This document shows positions 36,004 to 44,868 of a stretch of DNA of 64,000 bases, one piece after another. The notes under the pieces are model-generated. The model worked only from the letters and a program-made list of their open reading frames with translations, ran no database searches and was not told the DNA's origin. How positions within the stretch are numbered: the stretch's first letter is position 1; each line of letters starts with the position of its first letter. The translations under genes were made by a program, and so were the position numbers. The stretch is from Streptomyces phaeolivaceus (lineage in GTDB: Bacteria > Actinomycetota > Actinomycetes > Streptomycetales > Streptomycetaceae): the NCBI RefSeq assembly GCF_009184865.1, contig NZ_CP045096.1, forward strand, positions 9,734,001 through 9,798,000. The letters are read 5' to 3'.

Positions 36004-36016
36004 GACCAAGATCATA
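36003..36016 (-). promoter_or_regulatory. -10 and leaderless start of the 91-residue protein gene
   Basis: On the minus strand TATGAT (36016-36011) precedes the ATG (36003) by exactly seven bases, in a locally AT-rich stretch. No ribosome binding site is present. A -35 could not be assigned with confidence. Confidence 0.6.
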
Positions 36017-36089
36017 ATTGCTGGAGCCCAACACCCGTACCGGCCCCGGAAGTTCACCCCGAGCAGGGGGCGGATGAGGGACAGTGGGG

Positions 36090-37253
36090 ATGAGAGACGG
36101 TGGGGCATTCGAATCACCCGGCGAGGCGAGGGGATCTCTCATGGCGCGGGCGCTGGACCGGGTGCTGGCGGTGGTCGAGGAGCGACGGGCCGAGTTCGAC
36201 GAGAAGCGGCACATCCCGCGCGAGGTGATCGCCGTCTTCAAGGACGCGGGAATCTACCGGGCCGGCGCACCGAGACGATTCGGCGGCGACGCCCTCCCGC
36301 CCGCCGACTTCCTCCGTCTCGTCGAGCGGATCTCGGCCGTCGACGGCTCCGCCGGCTGGGTCGCGAGCTTCGGCTCCTCCCTCGTCTATCTGGCCGCGCT
36401 GCCGCTCGCCACCCAGGCCGAGTTGTACGCCGACGGCCCCGATGTGGTCTTCGCGGGCGGCCTGTTCCCCGTACAGCCCGCCGAACGCGTCCCGGGCGGC
36501 TACCGCGTCTCGGGACGCTGGAGGTTCGCCAGCGGCTGCACCGCCGCCGATGTCCTCGGCGTCGGCATCAAGGCCGGTGCGGACAGGGCCGGACGGCCCC
36601 TCACCGCCGTACTGCGCCCCGACCGGGTGCGGATCGCCGAGAACTGGGACGTCGTCGGTCTGCGCGGCACCGGCAGCCATGACCTGGTCGTCGACGGGGA
36701 GGTGGTACCCGAGGAGTGGACGTTCGTCCGCGGCAGCGAGGCCACCGTCGACGAACCCCTCTACCGCTACCCCACCGTCCCCTACGCCTCCCAGGTCCTC
36801 GCGGTCGTCGGCCTCGGCGTCGCCCGCGCCGCCCTCGACCATGTGATCGCACAGGGCGGCCGTCCCGGCCACACCGGCGCGCCCAGGCCCGCCGAGCGCG
36901 CCACCTACCGCATCACGGTCGGTCAGGCGGAGGCCCAACTCCGGTCCGCCCGCGCCTTCTTCTACGAGGCGACGGAGGAGGCGTGGACGACGGTCGAGGC
37001 GGGCGACCCGGTGACGGACCGGCAGGCGAGCGCGCTGCGCCTGGCCTCCGCGCATCTCGCCAAGACCTCCTTCGACGTCGTACGGGCGGCCTATCAGCTC
37101 GGCGGTATCGACGCCGTCGACGAGGCGAGCCCGCTCCAGCGCCATCTGCGCGACGCGTCGGTGGTGCCGCAGCACGCCTTCCTCCAGGAGGGCATGTACG
37201 ACGGCGCGGGGGCGGTCCTCATGGGCGCCGAGCCCTTCCCCGGCTACCTCTGA
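36090..37253 (+). CDS. Acyl-CoA dehydrogenase-fold flavin monooxygenase (HsaA/DszC-like)
   Basis: A 387-residue protein of the acyl-CoA dehydrogenase fold. Typical segments are FKDAGIYRAGAPRRFGGDAL, AVDGSAGWVASFGSS, the beta-domain VSGRWRFASGCTAADVLG, GLRGTGSHDLVVDGEVVP, and the C-terminal helices LASAHLAKTSFDVVRAAYQLGG. The lack of a catalytic Glu context of true acyl-CoA dehydrogenases and the GRWRFASGC/RGTGSHD pattern point to the group of FMNH2-using two-component monooxygenases (HsaA, DszC). Substrate unknown and no reductase partner nearby. ATG 36090 is used; ATG 36141, preceded by GAGGGG and starting MARALDRVLAV, is an equally good or better start. Confidence 0.78.
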   Translation: MRDGGAFESPGEARGSLMARALDRVLAVVEERRAEFDEKRHIPREVIAVFKDAGIYRAGAPRRFGGDALPPADFLRLVERISAVDGSAGWVASFGSSLVYLAALPLATQAELYADGPDVVFAGGLFPVQPAERVPGGYRVSGRWRFASGCTAADVLGVGIKAGADRAGRPLTAVLRPDRVRIAENWDVVGLRGTGSHDLVVDGEVVPEEWTFVRGSEATVDEPLYRYPTVPYASQVLAVVGLGVARAALDHVIAQGGRPGHTGAPRPAERATYRITVGQAEAQLRSARAFFYEATEEAWTTVEAGDPVTDRQASALRLASAHLAKTSFDVVRAAYQLGGIDAVDEASPLQRHLRDASVVPQHAFLQEGMYDGAGAVLMGAEPFPGYL

Positions 37254-37373
37254 ACCCGTGCGGGTACGTCCGCGCGGCGTGACGCGTACGCACCCCGGTG
37301 GACCGGGCAGAGTGGGGACGGCACGCACCGTGCGGGCCGCCGAGCGCGGCACCCGTCATGACACCGGTCCTGA

Positions 37374-37409
37374 CCTCGGTCGCGGCACCGGTCGCGGTAC
37401 CGGTCGCGG
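37374..37409. repeat. Three 12-bp tandem repeats upstream of the sulfotransferase
   Basis: Units ending in CGGTCGCGG repeat at 37374-37385, 37386-37397 and 37398-37409, differing only in the first two or three bases. They lie in the roughly 180-bp gap before the sulfotransferase gene, about 25 bp from its start. Confidence 0.75.
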
Positions 37410-37433
37410 AAGTCCACCACGCGAGAGGGGATC

Positions 37434-38456
37434 ATGCGTTCTCCGACCTTCGTCTTCGGTACGGGGCGCAGCGGTTCGACGGCGCTGTCCCGCATCCTCA
37501 ACGCTCACCCGGACGTACTGAGCCTCAACGAGTACATGGCCTCGGTGGGCGACGCGGCCTTCCCCTCGGGGGAGCTGGGCGGCGAGGAGTTCTGGCAGGC
37601 GATCTTCCGGCCCGCGCCGCATTTCGAGCGGATGCTCCGCAGTGGGGTGCCGCTGCCGGAGTTTCTCTACACCCGCCGCCCCGGCAGATACGCGACGGGG
37701 ACTACGGGCATTCCCGCGCTCTCCCTGATGGTGCTGCCCCACCTCACCGACGACCCGGACGGACTCCTCGACGCACTCGGCGCGGCGGTGGTCCGATGGC
37801 CCGAACGCACCGCCGCCGAGCACCACCGCGCCCTGTTCGGCCTGCTCTGCGCCAGGTTCGGCCGCACCGCCGTGGTGGAGCGCTCCGGCTACTCGACCGG
37901 CTGGGCCCCGAGGCTGCGCGAGGCCTTCCCGGACGCCGGATTCGTGCATCTGTTCCGTGACGGCCCGGACTGCGCCCTGTCCATGAGCCGCCACCCCGGG
38001 TACCGCGCGATCTCCCTGCTCCGCGAGATCAAGTCCCGCGCCGGCGTGGGCAGTTTCGCCGAGCTGACGCCCGAGCACGTCCGCGCGCTGCCCCCGGACC
38101 TGGCACCCCTGCTCGACGACCGCTTCGACCCCGCCCTCGTGCGCGACCGGCACATCCCGCTGCGGGTCTTCGGCGCCCTGTGGTCCGAACTGGTCACCGA
38201 GGGAACGGAGTTCCTGACCCGGCTCCCCGCGGACCGGCGCGCCGCCCTCTCCTACGAGAGCCTCCTGGACCACCCGGCCGAGGAGCTGACCCGCCTGGCC
38301 GAGTTCATCGGCGTGGACCCCCTGCCGCGATGGCTGCGCACCGGGGCCGCCCTCCTCGACCACAGCCGCCGAGGCTCCGCCCGCGGCCTGCCCGCCGCCG
38401 AACTGGCCCGACTGCGGGACGACTGCGCCCCGGGCACCCGCGCCCTCAAGGGATAG
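37434..38456 (+). CDS. Sulfotransferase family protein
   Basis: A 340-residue PAPS-dependent sulfotransferase-like protein. The 5'-phosphosulfate loop is FVFGTGRSGSTALSRIL at the extreme N-terminus, then NAHPDVLSLNEY. The 3'-phosphate site is probably VHLFRDGPDCALSMSRHPGYRA. SYESLLDHPAEELTRLAEFIGV is the usual C-terminal family segment. No signal peptide, so it should act in the cytoplasm. Acceptor is unknown; Streptomyces members sulfate lipids, glycopeptides or other secondary metabolites. ATG follows GAGAGGGG. It stands alone between a monooxygenase and an AT-rich intergenic region, so an operon role is not evident. Confidence 0.85.
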   Translation: MRSPTFVFGTGRSGSTALSRILNAHPDVLSLNEYMASVGDAAFPSGELGGEEFWQAIFRPAPHFERMLRSGVPLPEFLYTRRPGRYATGTTGIPALSLMVLPHLTDDPDGLLDALGAAVVRWPERTAAEHHRALFGLLCARFGRTAVVERSGYSTGWAPRLREAFPDAGFVHLFRDGPDCALSMSRHPGYRAISLLREIKSRAGVGSFAELTPEHVRALPPDLAPLLDDRFDPALVRDRHIPLRVFGALWSELVTEGTEFLTRLPADRRAALSYESLLDHPAEELTRLAEFIGVDPLPRWLRTGAALLDHSRRGSARGLPAAELARLRDDCAPGTRALKG

Positions 38457-38643
38457 CGTTCACTCTCCATCGTTGCAACGGAGTTGTGGATGCTTGTTGC
38501 GTTAATGTCGCGACCATTGCAATGAAATCGGCGCATTAACCTGGCTATATTGAGATCTCGTGCAATATTGACGTTGCTGGATCCATGAATGCAACGTAGC
38601 GTTTCCGTATCGAGAAACTCTGGATGGGCGAGGGGGTCGGACC
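38457..38643. other. AT-rich intergenic region with two 10-bp palindromes
   Basis: A 187-bp spacer much richer in A+T than its surroundings. It holds CGTTGCAACG (38471-38480) and CATTGCAATG (38515-38524), both perfect palindromes of form YRTTGCAAYR, centred 44 bp apart, plus a related GCAATATTG (38562-38570). Additional GTTGCG (38496) and GCAACG (about 38591) half-sites are present. It precedes the GtrA gene. Confidence 0.65.
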
Positions 38644-39096
38644 ATGGACACAGCACGCGGTCGGCACGGGACGGCACCCGGCGCCGTCACCGCCTTCGCC
38701 CGCTTCGCGGTCTGCGGCGGGGGAGTCGGCGTCGCCTCCGGCTTCGCCGTGGCGGCCCTCGCCTCCTGGCTGCCCTGGGCCCTGGCCAACGCCCTGATCA
38801 CCGTGGCGTCCACGCTCCTCGCCACCGAACTGCACGCCCGCTTCACCTTCGGCGCGGGCGGCCGGGCGACCTGGCGTCAGCACACCCAGTCGGCCGGATC
38901 GGCGGTGGCGGCGTACGCGGTGACCTGCGTGGCGGTGCTCGTCCTGCGGGAGTCCGTGGCCGAACCCGGCGCGGTGCTCGAACAGGTCGTCTATCTGTCG
39001 GCCTCCGCGCTCGCCGGAGTCGCCCGCTTCGCGGTGCTGCGCCTCGTCGTCTTCGCGCGGAACCGTCCCGGACGCGATCTCTGCCTCGTCGCCTGA
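38644..39096 (+). CDS. GtrA family membrane protein
   Basis: A 150-residue protein with four predicted helices: FARFAVCGGGVGVASGFAV, LANALITVASTLLATEL, GSAVAAYAVTCVAVLVL, and VVYLSASALAGVARFAVLRLVVF ending with an FARNR motif. The layout and the loop ELHARFTFG match GtrA-like proteins, small flippase-like partners for polyprenyl-linked sugars in cell-surface glycosylation. No glycosyltransferase partner is adjacent. ATG 38644 follows GAGGGGG. It is convergent with the LuxR gene (3-bp gap). The strongly palindromic, AT-rich promoter region suggests specific control. Confidence 0.75.
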   Translation: MDTARGRHGTAPGAVTAFARFAVCGGGVGVASGFAVAALASWLPWALANALITVASTLLATELHARFTFGAGGRATWRQHTQSAGSAVAAYAVTCVAVLVLRESVAEPGAVLEQVVYLSASALAGVARFAVLRLVVFARNRPGRDLCLVA

Positions 39097-39099
39097 CCG

Positions 39100-41871
39100 T
39101 CAGATGCGGGCCAGCGCCGCCCGAAGCTTGTTCCGCGAGTTGACGTCGAGCTTGGTGAACACCTTGTGCAGGTGCCACTCGACCGTGCGGGGACTGATGA
39201 ACAGCTCGGCCCCGATCTCGGAGTTCGTCCTCCCGTCGGCGGCCAGCCGGGCGATCTGGGCCTCCTGCGCGGTGAGGGCCTCCCGCGGGTCGACCGTCTG
39301 CTGCCGTACCGACTCGCCGGTGGCCAGCAGTTCACGACGGGCACGCTCGGCGAAGGCGGTCGCGCCGAAACCGCGCAGCATGTCGTAGGCGGTGCGCAGC
39401 TGTTCGCGGGCGTCGAGGCGCCGGTTCTCACGGCGGAGCCACTCGCCGTACACCAGGTGGGTGCGCGCGAGGTGGACGGTGATCCGGCTGCGCTCCAGGC
39501 GCTCGACGGCCTCGCGGTACAGCGCGTCGGCGGCCGGGCCGTCGTGGAGCAGCGCCCTCGACCGGGCCAGCACACCGAGGGCCCAGTCCGTGCCACTGGC
39601 GTCCGCCCGTTCCTCCAGCCGGCGCAGGGCCGCCTCGGCGGCCTCCGGCGCGTCGCTGCGGGCGCCCGCCTCGACCAGTTCGACCAGGGAGAACGCGCCG
39701 CTCGCCAGATCCTCGAACTCCCCGGCCCGTTCGGCGTCGTCCAGGGCGTCCTGGTACCGGCCGAGGCCGTTGTTCAGGACCGCGAGGAGGTAGTGGGCCA
39801 GACCGATCGCCCGCCCCTCGCCCCACGCGGTCGCGTCCCGGGCGGCGGCCCGGATCAGCTCCGCCGCCTTCGCGTCCTCGCCCCGCCAGGCCACCAGCAG
39901 CAGCGAGGGGTAGGCGATCGGTGAATTGCCGGTCAGCTCCGTCATGTTGTCGGACTCGTTGATCAACGCCGAGGCGAGATCGAACTCCCCGGCGTGCACA
40001 TGGACGGCGGCGCGGTAACCGAGCGCCAGGGGAAGGAAGTTGAGCGCGCCGCTCGCGCGCGCCGCCCGGACCGCGTGCGTGGTCAGTTCGTACCAGGCCT
40101 CGTCGTCCCAGAGGTCGCCGGCGACCAGCCAGGTCAGCCAGAGCCAGCGCATGGCGTCGTCCTCGTCGCGTCCGGCGGCGCGCCGGAACGCGCGCAGCGC
40201 GGGCTTCAGCACCGGGGCGCCCTTGTCATGGCCCTCGGTGAACCGCGTCGCCAGACCGTCGAGGAGCAGGTCCGCCGGCCGGGCGGGGTGCGAGCCGCGC
40301 GGCGCGGTGCGCGCGGCCTCGGCCACCTCCCGCACATCGACCCGGCCGTGCAGCCGACCGGCGAAGACCGCCGCCCCGATCGCTTCGAGATACGCCTCGC
40401 GCGCCTCCCCGTCGTCGACCTGTTCCAGTCGGCCCGCCGCGTCGAGCAGCAGCGGCAGGGCCTCGCCACCGCGTCTGCGGGCGAAGACGATCTGGGCGCG
40501 CAGCCGGGCCAGCCGCGCGTGCTGGGCCTTGTCCAACGGGCCCAGCTCCGCGGCGGCGAGGAGATCGAGCGCCGCGTCGGGGGCCCCGGCCTCGAAGGCG
40601 GCCCGCGCGGCGGCGGACGCCCTCGCGCCGCGTGTCGCCGGGTCGGGCGTCAGCTCGGTCGCACGTCTCAGGAACGCGGCAGCCGCCGCGACACCGCCAC
40701 GGGCCTGGGCCCGGCCGGCCGAGCGCTCCAGCTCGCCCGCCACCTCCTCGTCGGGTTCGACGGCCGCGTGGGCACGGTGCCAGGCCTGCCGATCGGAGTC
40801 GAACGCCGGATCGGTCGCCTCGGCCAGCGCCCGGTGCACGTCCCGGCGCACACCGGGATCGGCCGCGCGATAGGCCGCCGAGCGCACCAGCGGATGACGG
40901 AACCGCACCCGCGCCCCGAACTCGATCAGCCCCGCCTCCTCGGCCGCCCCCGCCGCGTCCGCCCCGATGTCGAGCCGCTCCGCCACCCGCCGCAGCAACG
41001 GCACGTCCCCCACCGGCTCGGCGGCGGCGGCCAGCAGCAGCCGCTGCGCCGCGTCCGGGAGCCCGCCGATCCGCCGCAGGAAACTCTGCTCGATCTGGCT
41101 CGCCAGCGGCCGGGCGTCCGGACGCCCGAACCCCCCGGCCAGCTCCGCCGCCGTCAGGCCCCGCGTCAGCTCCAGCAGGGCCAGCGGGTTGCCGCGGGTC
41201 TCGGCGACGATCCGGTCCCGGACCCGCTCGTCCAGCCGGCCCGGGACCGCCGAGTCCAGCAGCGCCCGCGCGTCGTCGTCGCGCAGCCCCCGGACCACGA
41301 GTTCCCGCAGCCCCACCAGCGGATCGTCGGCCGGGGCGGGTGCCGAGGTCCGCACCGCGCACACCAGCGCCACCCGCTCCGCGAGCAGCCGGCGGGCGAC
41401 GAAGGCGAGGGTCTGCGCGGAGACCCGGTCGAGCCACTGGGCGTCGTCCACCACACAGACGAGCGGGCGCTCCTCCGCCACCTCGGCCAGCAGACTGAGC
41501 ACCGCCAGCCCGACCATGAAACGGTCCGGGGCGCTGCCCGCCCGCAGCCCGAACGCGATGGCCAGGGCGTCACGCTGGGGTTCGGGCAGCCGGTCGAGCT
41601 GTCCCAGCATCGGTACGCACAGCTGATGCAGCCCGGCGAACGCCAGCTCCATCTCGGACTCGACACCGGCGGCCCGCAGGACCCGACACCCCGCCGCCCG
41701 GCCCACCAGATACTCCACGAGCGCGGTCTTGCCGACGCCGGGCTCGCCGCGCAGCACGAGCACCTGGCTCTGCCCCGCCCCGGCGCCGGCCACCACCTGA
41801 TCCAGCGCCCCGCACTCGCCACGCCGGCCACGCAGCCCGCGCGGCCCGCGCCGAGGAGCGCCGCTCGCCAT
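39100..41871 (-). CDS. LuxR family (LAL-type) ATPase transcriptional regulator
   Basis: A 923-residue large ATP-binding LuxR regulator. Residues about 15-240 form the AAA-type NTPase with Walker A LRGEPGVGKTALVEYL and Walker B PLVCVVDDAQWLD. A long helical TPR-like middle follows (about 330-820). The C-terminal HTH (about 858-920) has LTAQEAQIARLAADGRTNSEI and FISPRTVEWHLHKVFTKLDV. LAL regulators activate secondary metabolite or sugar-utilisation operons in response to unknown ligands. The ATG start is directly before the GRRGE pattern that begins these NTPase domains. No target operon is obvious next to it; the sigma-like gene at 42021 and GtrA gene are candidates only by distance. Confidence 0.92.
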   Translation of the reverse strand: MASGAPRRGPRGLRGRRGECGALDQVVAGAGAGQSQVLVLRGEPGVGKTALVEYLVGRAAGCRVLRAAGVESEMELAFAGLHQLCVPMLGQLDRLPEPQRDALAIAFGLRAGSAPDRFMVGLAVLSLLAEVAEERPLVCVVDDAQWLDRVSAQTLAFVARRLLAERVALVCAVRTSAPAPADDPLVGLRELVVRGLRDDDARALLDSAVPGRLDERVRDRIVAETRGNPLALLELTRGLTAAELAGGFGRPDARPLASQIEQSFLRRIGGLPDAAQRLLLAAAAEPVGDVPLLRRVAERLDIGADAAGAAEEAGLIEFGARVRFRHPLVRSAAYRAADPGVRRDVHRALAEATDPAFDSDRQAWHRAHAAVEPDEEVAGELERSAGRAQARGGVAAAAAFLRRATELTPDPATRGARASAAARAAFEAGAPDAALDLLAAAELGPLDKAQHARLARLRAQIVFARRRGGEALPLLLDAAGRLEQVDDGEAREAYLEAIGAAVFAGRLHGRVDVREVAEAARTAPRGSHPARPADLLLDGLATRFTEGHDKGAPVLKPALRAFRRAAGRDEDDAMRWLWLTWLVAGDLWDDEAWYELTTHAVRAARASGALNFLPLALGYRAAVHVHAGEFDLASALINESDNMTELTGNSPIAYPSLLLVAWRGEDAKAAELIRAAARDATAWGEGRAIGLAHYLLAVLNNGLGRYQDALDDAERAGEFEDLASGAFSLVELVEAGARSDAPEAAEAALRRLEERADASGTDWALGVLARSRALLHDGPAADALYREAVERLERSRITVHLARTHLVYGEWLRRENRRLDAREQLRTAYDMLRGFGATAFAERARRELLATGESVRQQTVDPREALTAQEAQIARLAADGRTNSEIGAELFISPRTVEWHLHKVFTKLDVNSRNKLRAALARI

Positions 41872-42020
41872 CCACCACCACCGCGCAGTTCAGAGGAGCC
41901 CGACCCTGATCCACTCGGGTCGGCCCCCATCATGCCCCGTGCGCGTGGCCCGGACAATCGGCGACCGTGGGTGGTGGCACGGTCACCGGGCCGGGCGCCC
42001 GAGGCGGCCCGCGAGGCGGA

Positions 42021-42752
42021 TCAGCGGGGGCGCCGCAGGGTGCCACCTCCCTGGAACAGGCCGATGAGATGCCCCATGTCGCCGACCCGGGACGCGTCGA
42101 GGAAGGCTTCGAGCAGCCCGTCCCGCTCCGCCGCGTCGACCGGGGTGCGCCGTTGCCCGGCGAGATGTCTGCGCGCCCGCAGCGCCACCTGCCGTGCGTT
42201 GCCCTCGCTCAGTTCGAGAATCCCGGCGATCTCCCGGAACGGGTACTCGAACGCCTCGCGCAGCACGTACACGGCGCGTTCGACGGGCGTGAGCCGTGCC
42301 ATCAGGAGCCCCATCGCGAGTTCCAGCGCCTCGCCGCGTTCGGCCTCCCGCGCCGGATCGAGGGACGTGGGGTCGCCGCCCGGGATCCCCGCGCCGACAC
42401 TGACCTCGTGGCGGGCGCGGGCCGAGGTCGCCTCGTTGAGCGCGACCCGGATGGTGACGGTCACGAGGAACGCGACCCGGTCCCGTACCTGTGCCCGGTC
42501 CGTGCCCTGCCAGCGGACCCACACGTCCTGAACGACGTCCTCGGCGTCGGCCACCCGCCCCAGCATCCGGTAGGCGATCCCGAACAACCGGGAGCGCGCC
42601 CTCTCGAAGTCGGCCGTCGCCTCCGGCCCGGAGCGAAGGGCGGTCGCCGCCGTGCTCCCGGCCGCCGCGTTCCTCGTCGTCGTTACGTTCCTGGTCGTAC
42701 CCCTGCCGGACGAGCCCGGCTTCGACATGACGTCGATGTTGGACAAGCGCAT
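42021..42752 (-). CDS. SigJ-like (ECF41-type) sigma factor lacking its C-terminal SnoaL domain
   Basis: About 243 residues. Region 2 has RSRLFGIAYRMLGRVADAED and VVQDVWVRWQG; region 4 has LTPVERAVYVLREAFEYPFR and EIAGILELSEGNARQVALRARRH. This is the SigJ/ECF41 pattern. Such proteins normally continue for about 100 residues into a SnoaL-like domain that gates activity; here only LLEAFLDASRVGDMGHLIGLF is left before an unrelated tail and stop, and no SnoaL sequence was seen in other frames downstream. ATG 42752 is preferred because GGGGAAG precedes it; 42800 and 42728 are alternatives. Loss of this domain could make the factor unregulated or inactive. No oxidoreductase partner, usual for the group, is adjacent. 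Confidence 0.8.
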   Translation of the reverse strand: MRLSNIDVMSKPGSSGRGTTRNVTTTRNAAAGSTAATALRSGPEATADFERARSRLFGIAYRMLGRVADAEDVVQDVWVRWQGTDRAQVRDRVAFLVTVTIRVALNEATSARARHEVSVGAGIPGGDPTSLDPAREAERGEALELAMGLLMARLTPVERAVYVLREAFEYPFREIAGILELSEGNARQVALRARRHLAGQRRTPVDAAERDGLLEAFLDASRVGDMGHLIGLFQGGGTLRRPR

Positions 42753-42906
42753 GACGATCTTCCCCGGTCCCGGTGGTCTGGACCGCCGGGCCCGGCTCAT
42801 CGTGCGCCGGGGCCCGGCTCAGTGACCCGGCCACCGTCGTCCGGGGCCGACCCCGGGCGCACCCGTGGAATCCCTGGTGCACCCCCGGGTGCGGCACGAC
42901 TCCGCG

Positions 42907-44754
42907 CTACTGCGGGGAACCGCCCGCGTAGGCGATGTTCGGCCGGGGCGGCTGCGCCATGCCGGCCCCGAGGAAGTAGTCGAGCTGGTGGGACTGCATA
43001 TAGCCCTTGAACGTCATGGCGTTGCGGTAGGCCGGGTTGTGGGCCGGGGTGTACAGCCGGGTGCCGGTCGGCTGGTCGGTGGTGAAGACGATCAGCTCGT
43101 CGTAGGCGGCGTTGGTGTACACGGCCTCCTCGCGCCAGTCGCCGAGGAGGTCACCGACGAGGGTGGGGCCGCCCTGCGCGGCGGTGACCGCGCCGTGGTT
43201 CCAGGTGCTGACCAGCCGGGGCAGACCGCCGGTCGGCGTCGGGTTCAGCGGGTTCCACTTCTCGATCTTGCCGTCGTTGAGCAGTTCCATGGTGAGGTCG
43301 CCGTCCCACCACAGGCCCAGCTGCGGCCAGGGGCGCAGCGCGGTGTTCGGTTCGGTGAGCCGGTTGGTGGACGCGTTGTACAGGCCGGAGAAGGACCACA
43401 CCTCCATGCCGGGGAAGCGCGCGTCGACATCGCCGGCCATACCGCGTCCGACGTCGGCGGGGCCGCCGTCGTGCCGCCAGATCACGGAGCCGGTGGCGGC
43501 GTCGTAGTAGTACTCCAGCAGCCCGCTCGGGTTGTCCTGCTGGACGCCGTAGCCTTCGAGCCCCGGGCGGCCGGGGTCCAGGTCGGCGATGTGGAAGCGG
43601 TCGCCGTGGACGATGCCCTGGGGGCCCATCGAGTACCGGGGTGTGCCGTCGCCGTTGAGGACGAACCCGATCTCGGCGACCTCGTCCGTGCCGTCGCCGT
43701 TCACGTCGACGGCACGGGTGTTGTGCCCGTCGGGCGCGTTCTGGCCGCCGCGCAGCCATGTCCACTCCTGCCTGAGCGCCCCGCCGGTGAACCGCCAGGC
43801 GGCCATCATCAGATTGAAGGCCCCGTCGTCGCGCCGGTTCTTCATATAGGCGACGAGGCTCGGTGTGGTGCCGTTGAGATACGCGACCCCGAGACGCGCG
43901 CCCATCGGTCCGTCGGCGAGGTAGGTCGTCGGCACCGCCGCCCAGTTGCGCAGCGCCCCGGTCCGGCCGTCGAGGACGGCCATGAACTGGCGGGAGTCGT
44001 CCGCGTGCGTCCAGGCCGTCCCGTCGCCGAACCGGACACCGTCGGCGATCTTCAGGGCGACCTCCGCGCGGCCGTCGCTGTCGAAGTCGTAGACCGTGAC
44101 ACCGTCCCAGTGGCCCACGTCGATCGTGGACGACCCCGGTTCGATGTTGTCCTGGTTCCGGCTGTTCGGCCCCAGGTCGACGTCCCAGAGGAACTGCCCG
44201 CGCCCGGTGTACGCCTCCAGCCGCTGCGGCGAGGTCTGCCGGTCCACGAGGTAGTCGTACTCGCCGTCGCCGTCGAGATCGCCGGCCCAGACGAACTTCA
44301 CCGGACCGCCGGACCGCAACGGCACACGGACCACGGGCTCCGTCGTGTGGTTCGCCGTCAGGGTGAAGGCCGCGCCGGGCGCCTGCTCCTGGCCGCCCAC
44401 GACCGGGGCCACGCGGTAGCTCTGCGAGCGGGTCAGGTCGGCCGTGGTGTCCGTGTAGTTGGTCCCGCCGGTCAGGACGGCCGTGTTGAGCCTGGTGTAC
44501 GCGCCGCCGGCGGTGGACCGGTAGACGTGGAAGCCGATGCCCTCCGGGTCGAGCCCCAGCAGCCGCCAGGAGACCAGCACCCGGTTACCGGCCGAGCGCA
44601 CCGCGACGACCCCGCGCCCGAGGTTCTCCATCATCCGCGCGGCCCGCACCGCCGGGGCGTCGGCCGCGGCCGTGCCCGCACCGGACGAGGGCAGGTTCGT
44701 CGGCCCGGCGAGCAGCGCGGCACAGACGACCAGAGCTCTGAGTGTCATGCGCAT
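42907..44754 (-). CDS. Secreted rhamnogalacturonan lyase (PL11)
   Basis: A 615-residue protein. A signal peptide (MRMTLRALVVCAALLAGP, to about residue 32) is followed by a short Fn3-like beta domain (MENLGRGVVAVRSAGNRVLVS) and then an eight-bladed propeller with FG-GAP-like calcium loops (WAGDLDGDGEYDYLVDR, VYDFDSDGRAEVALK, VDVNGDGTDEVAEIG, VGDLLGDWREEAVY). This is the polysaccharide lyase family 11 layout; such enzymes cut rhamnogalacturonan I of pectin by beta-elimination outside the cell. ATG follows AGAGGTG. Two LacI-type operator sequences lie upstream, consistent with sugar-induced expression, although no LacI gene is in the window. Confidence 0.88.
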   Translation of the reverse strand: MRMTLRALVVCAALLAGPTNLPSSGAGTAAADAPAVRAARMMENLGRGVVAVRSAGNRVLVSWRLLGLDPEGIGFHVYRSTAGGAYTRLNTAVLTGGTNYTDTTADLTRSQSYRVAPVVGGQEQAPGAAFTLTANHTTEPVVRVPLRSGGPVKFVWAGDLDGDGEYDYLVDRQTSPQRLEAYTGRGQFLWDVDLGPNSRNQDNIEPGSSTIDVGHWDGVTVYDFDSDGRAEVALKIADGVRFGDGTAWTHADDSRQFMAVLDGRTGALRNWAAVPTTYLADGPMGARLGVAYLNGTTPSLVAYMKNRRDDGAFNLMMAAWRFTGGALRQEWTWLRGGQNAPDGHNTRAVDVNGDGTDEVAEIGFVLNGDGTPRYSMGPQGIVHGDRFHIADLDPGRPGLEGYGVQQDNPSGLLEYYYDAATGSVIWRHDGGPADVGRGMAGDVDARFPGMEVWSFSGLYNASTNRLTEPNTALRPWPQLGLWWDGDLTMELLNDGKIEKWNPLNPTPTGGLPRLVSTWNHGAVTAAQGGPTLVGDLLGDWREEAVYTNAAYDELIVFTTDQPTGTRLYTPAHNPAYRNAMTFKGYMQSHQLDYFLGAGMAQPPRPNIAYAGGSPQ

Positions 44755-44797
44755 GACAACATCACCTCTTGTGTACGGACCGGAAACCAGGGGGAGT

Positions 44798-44868
44798 TGA
44801 ACCGTTTACACGCTTGTGAGGAAAGCAGCGCGAGGTGTGACAGTCAAGGCGCCTGTAAACGCTTTCAC
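44798..44868. promoter_or_regulatory. Pair of LacI-type operator sequences upstream of the lyase
   Basis: GAACCGTTTACAC (44798-44810) and TGTAAACGCTTTCAC (44854-44868) both resemble the CG-centred LacI/CcpA-type operator (GTAAACG-CTTTCAC being nearly palindromic). Their centres are about 57 bp apart. The second overlaps the 3' end of the SulP gene. Confidence 0.6.

Noticed and set aside
38496..38531. GTTGCG at 38496 and CATTGC at 38515, 19 bp apart, as another betaine operator
   Set aside because: The right-hand arms do not resemble CGCAAC and the downstream gene (GtrA) has no link with betaine; the region has its own palindromes of a different type.
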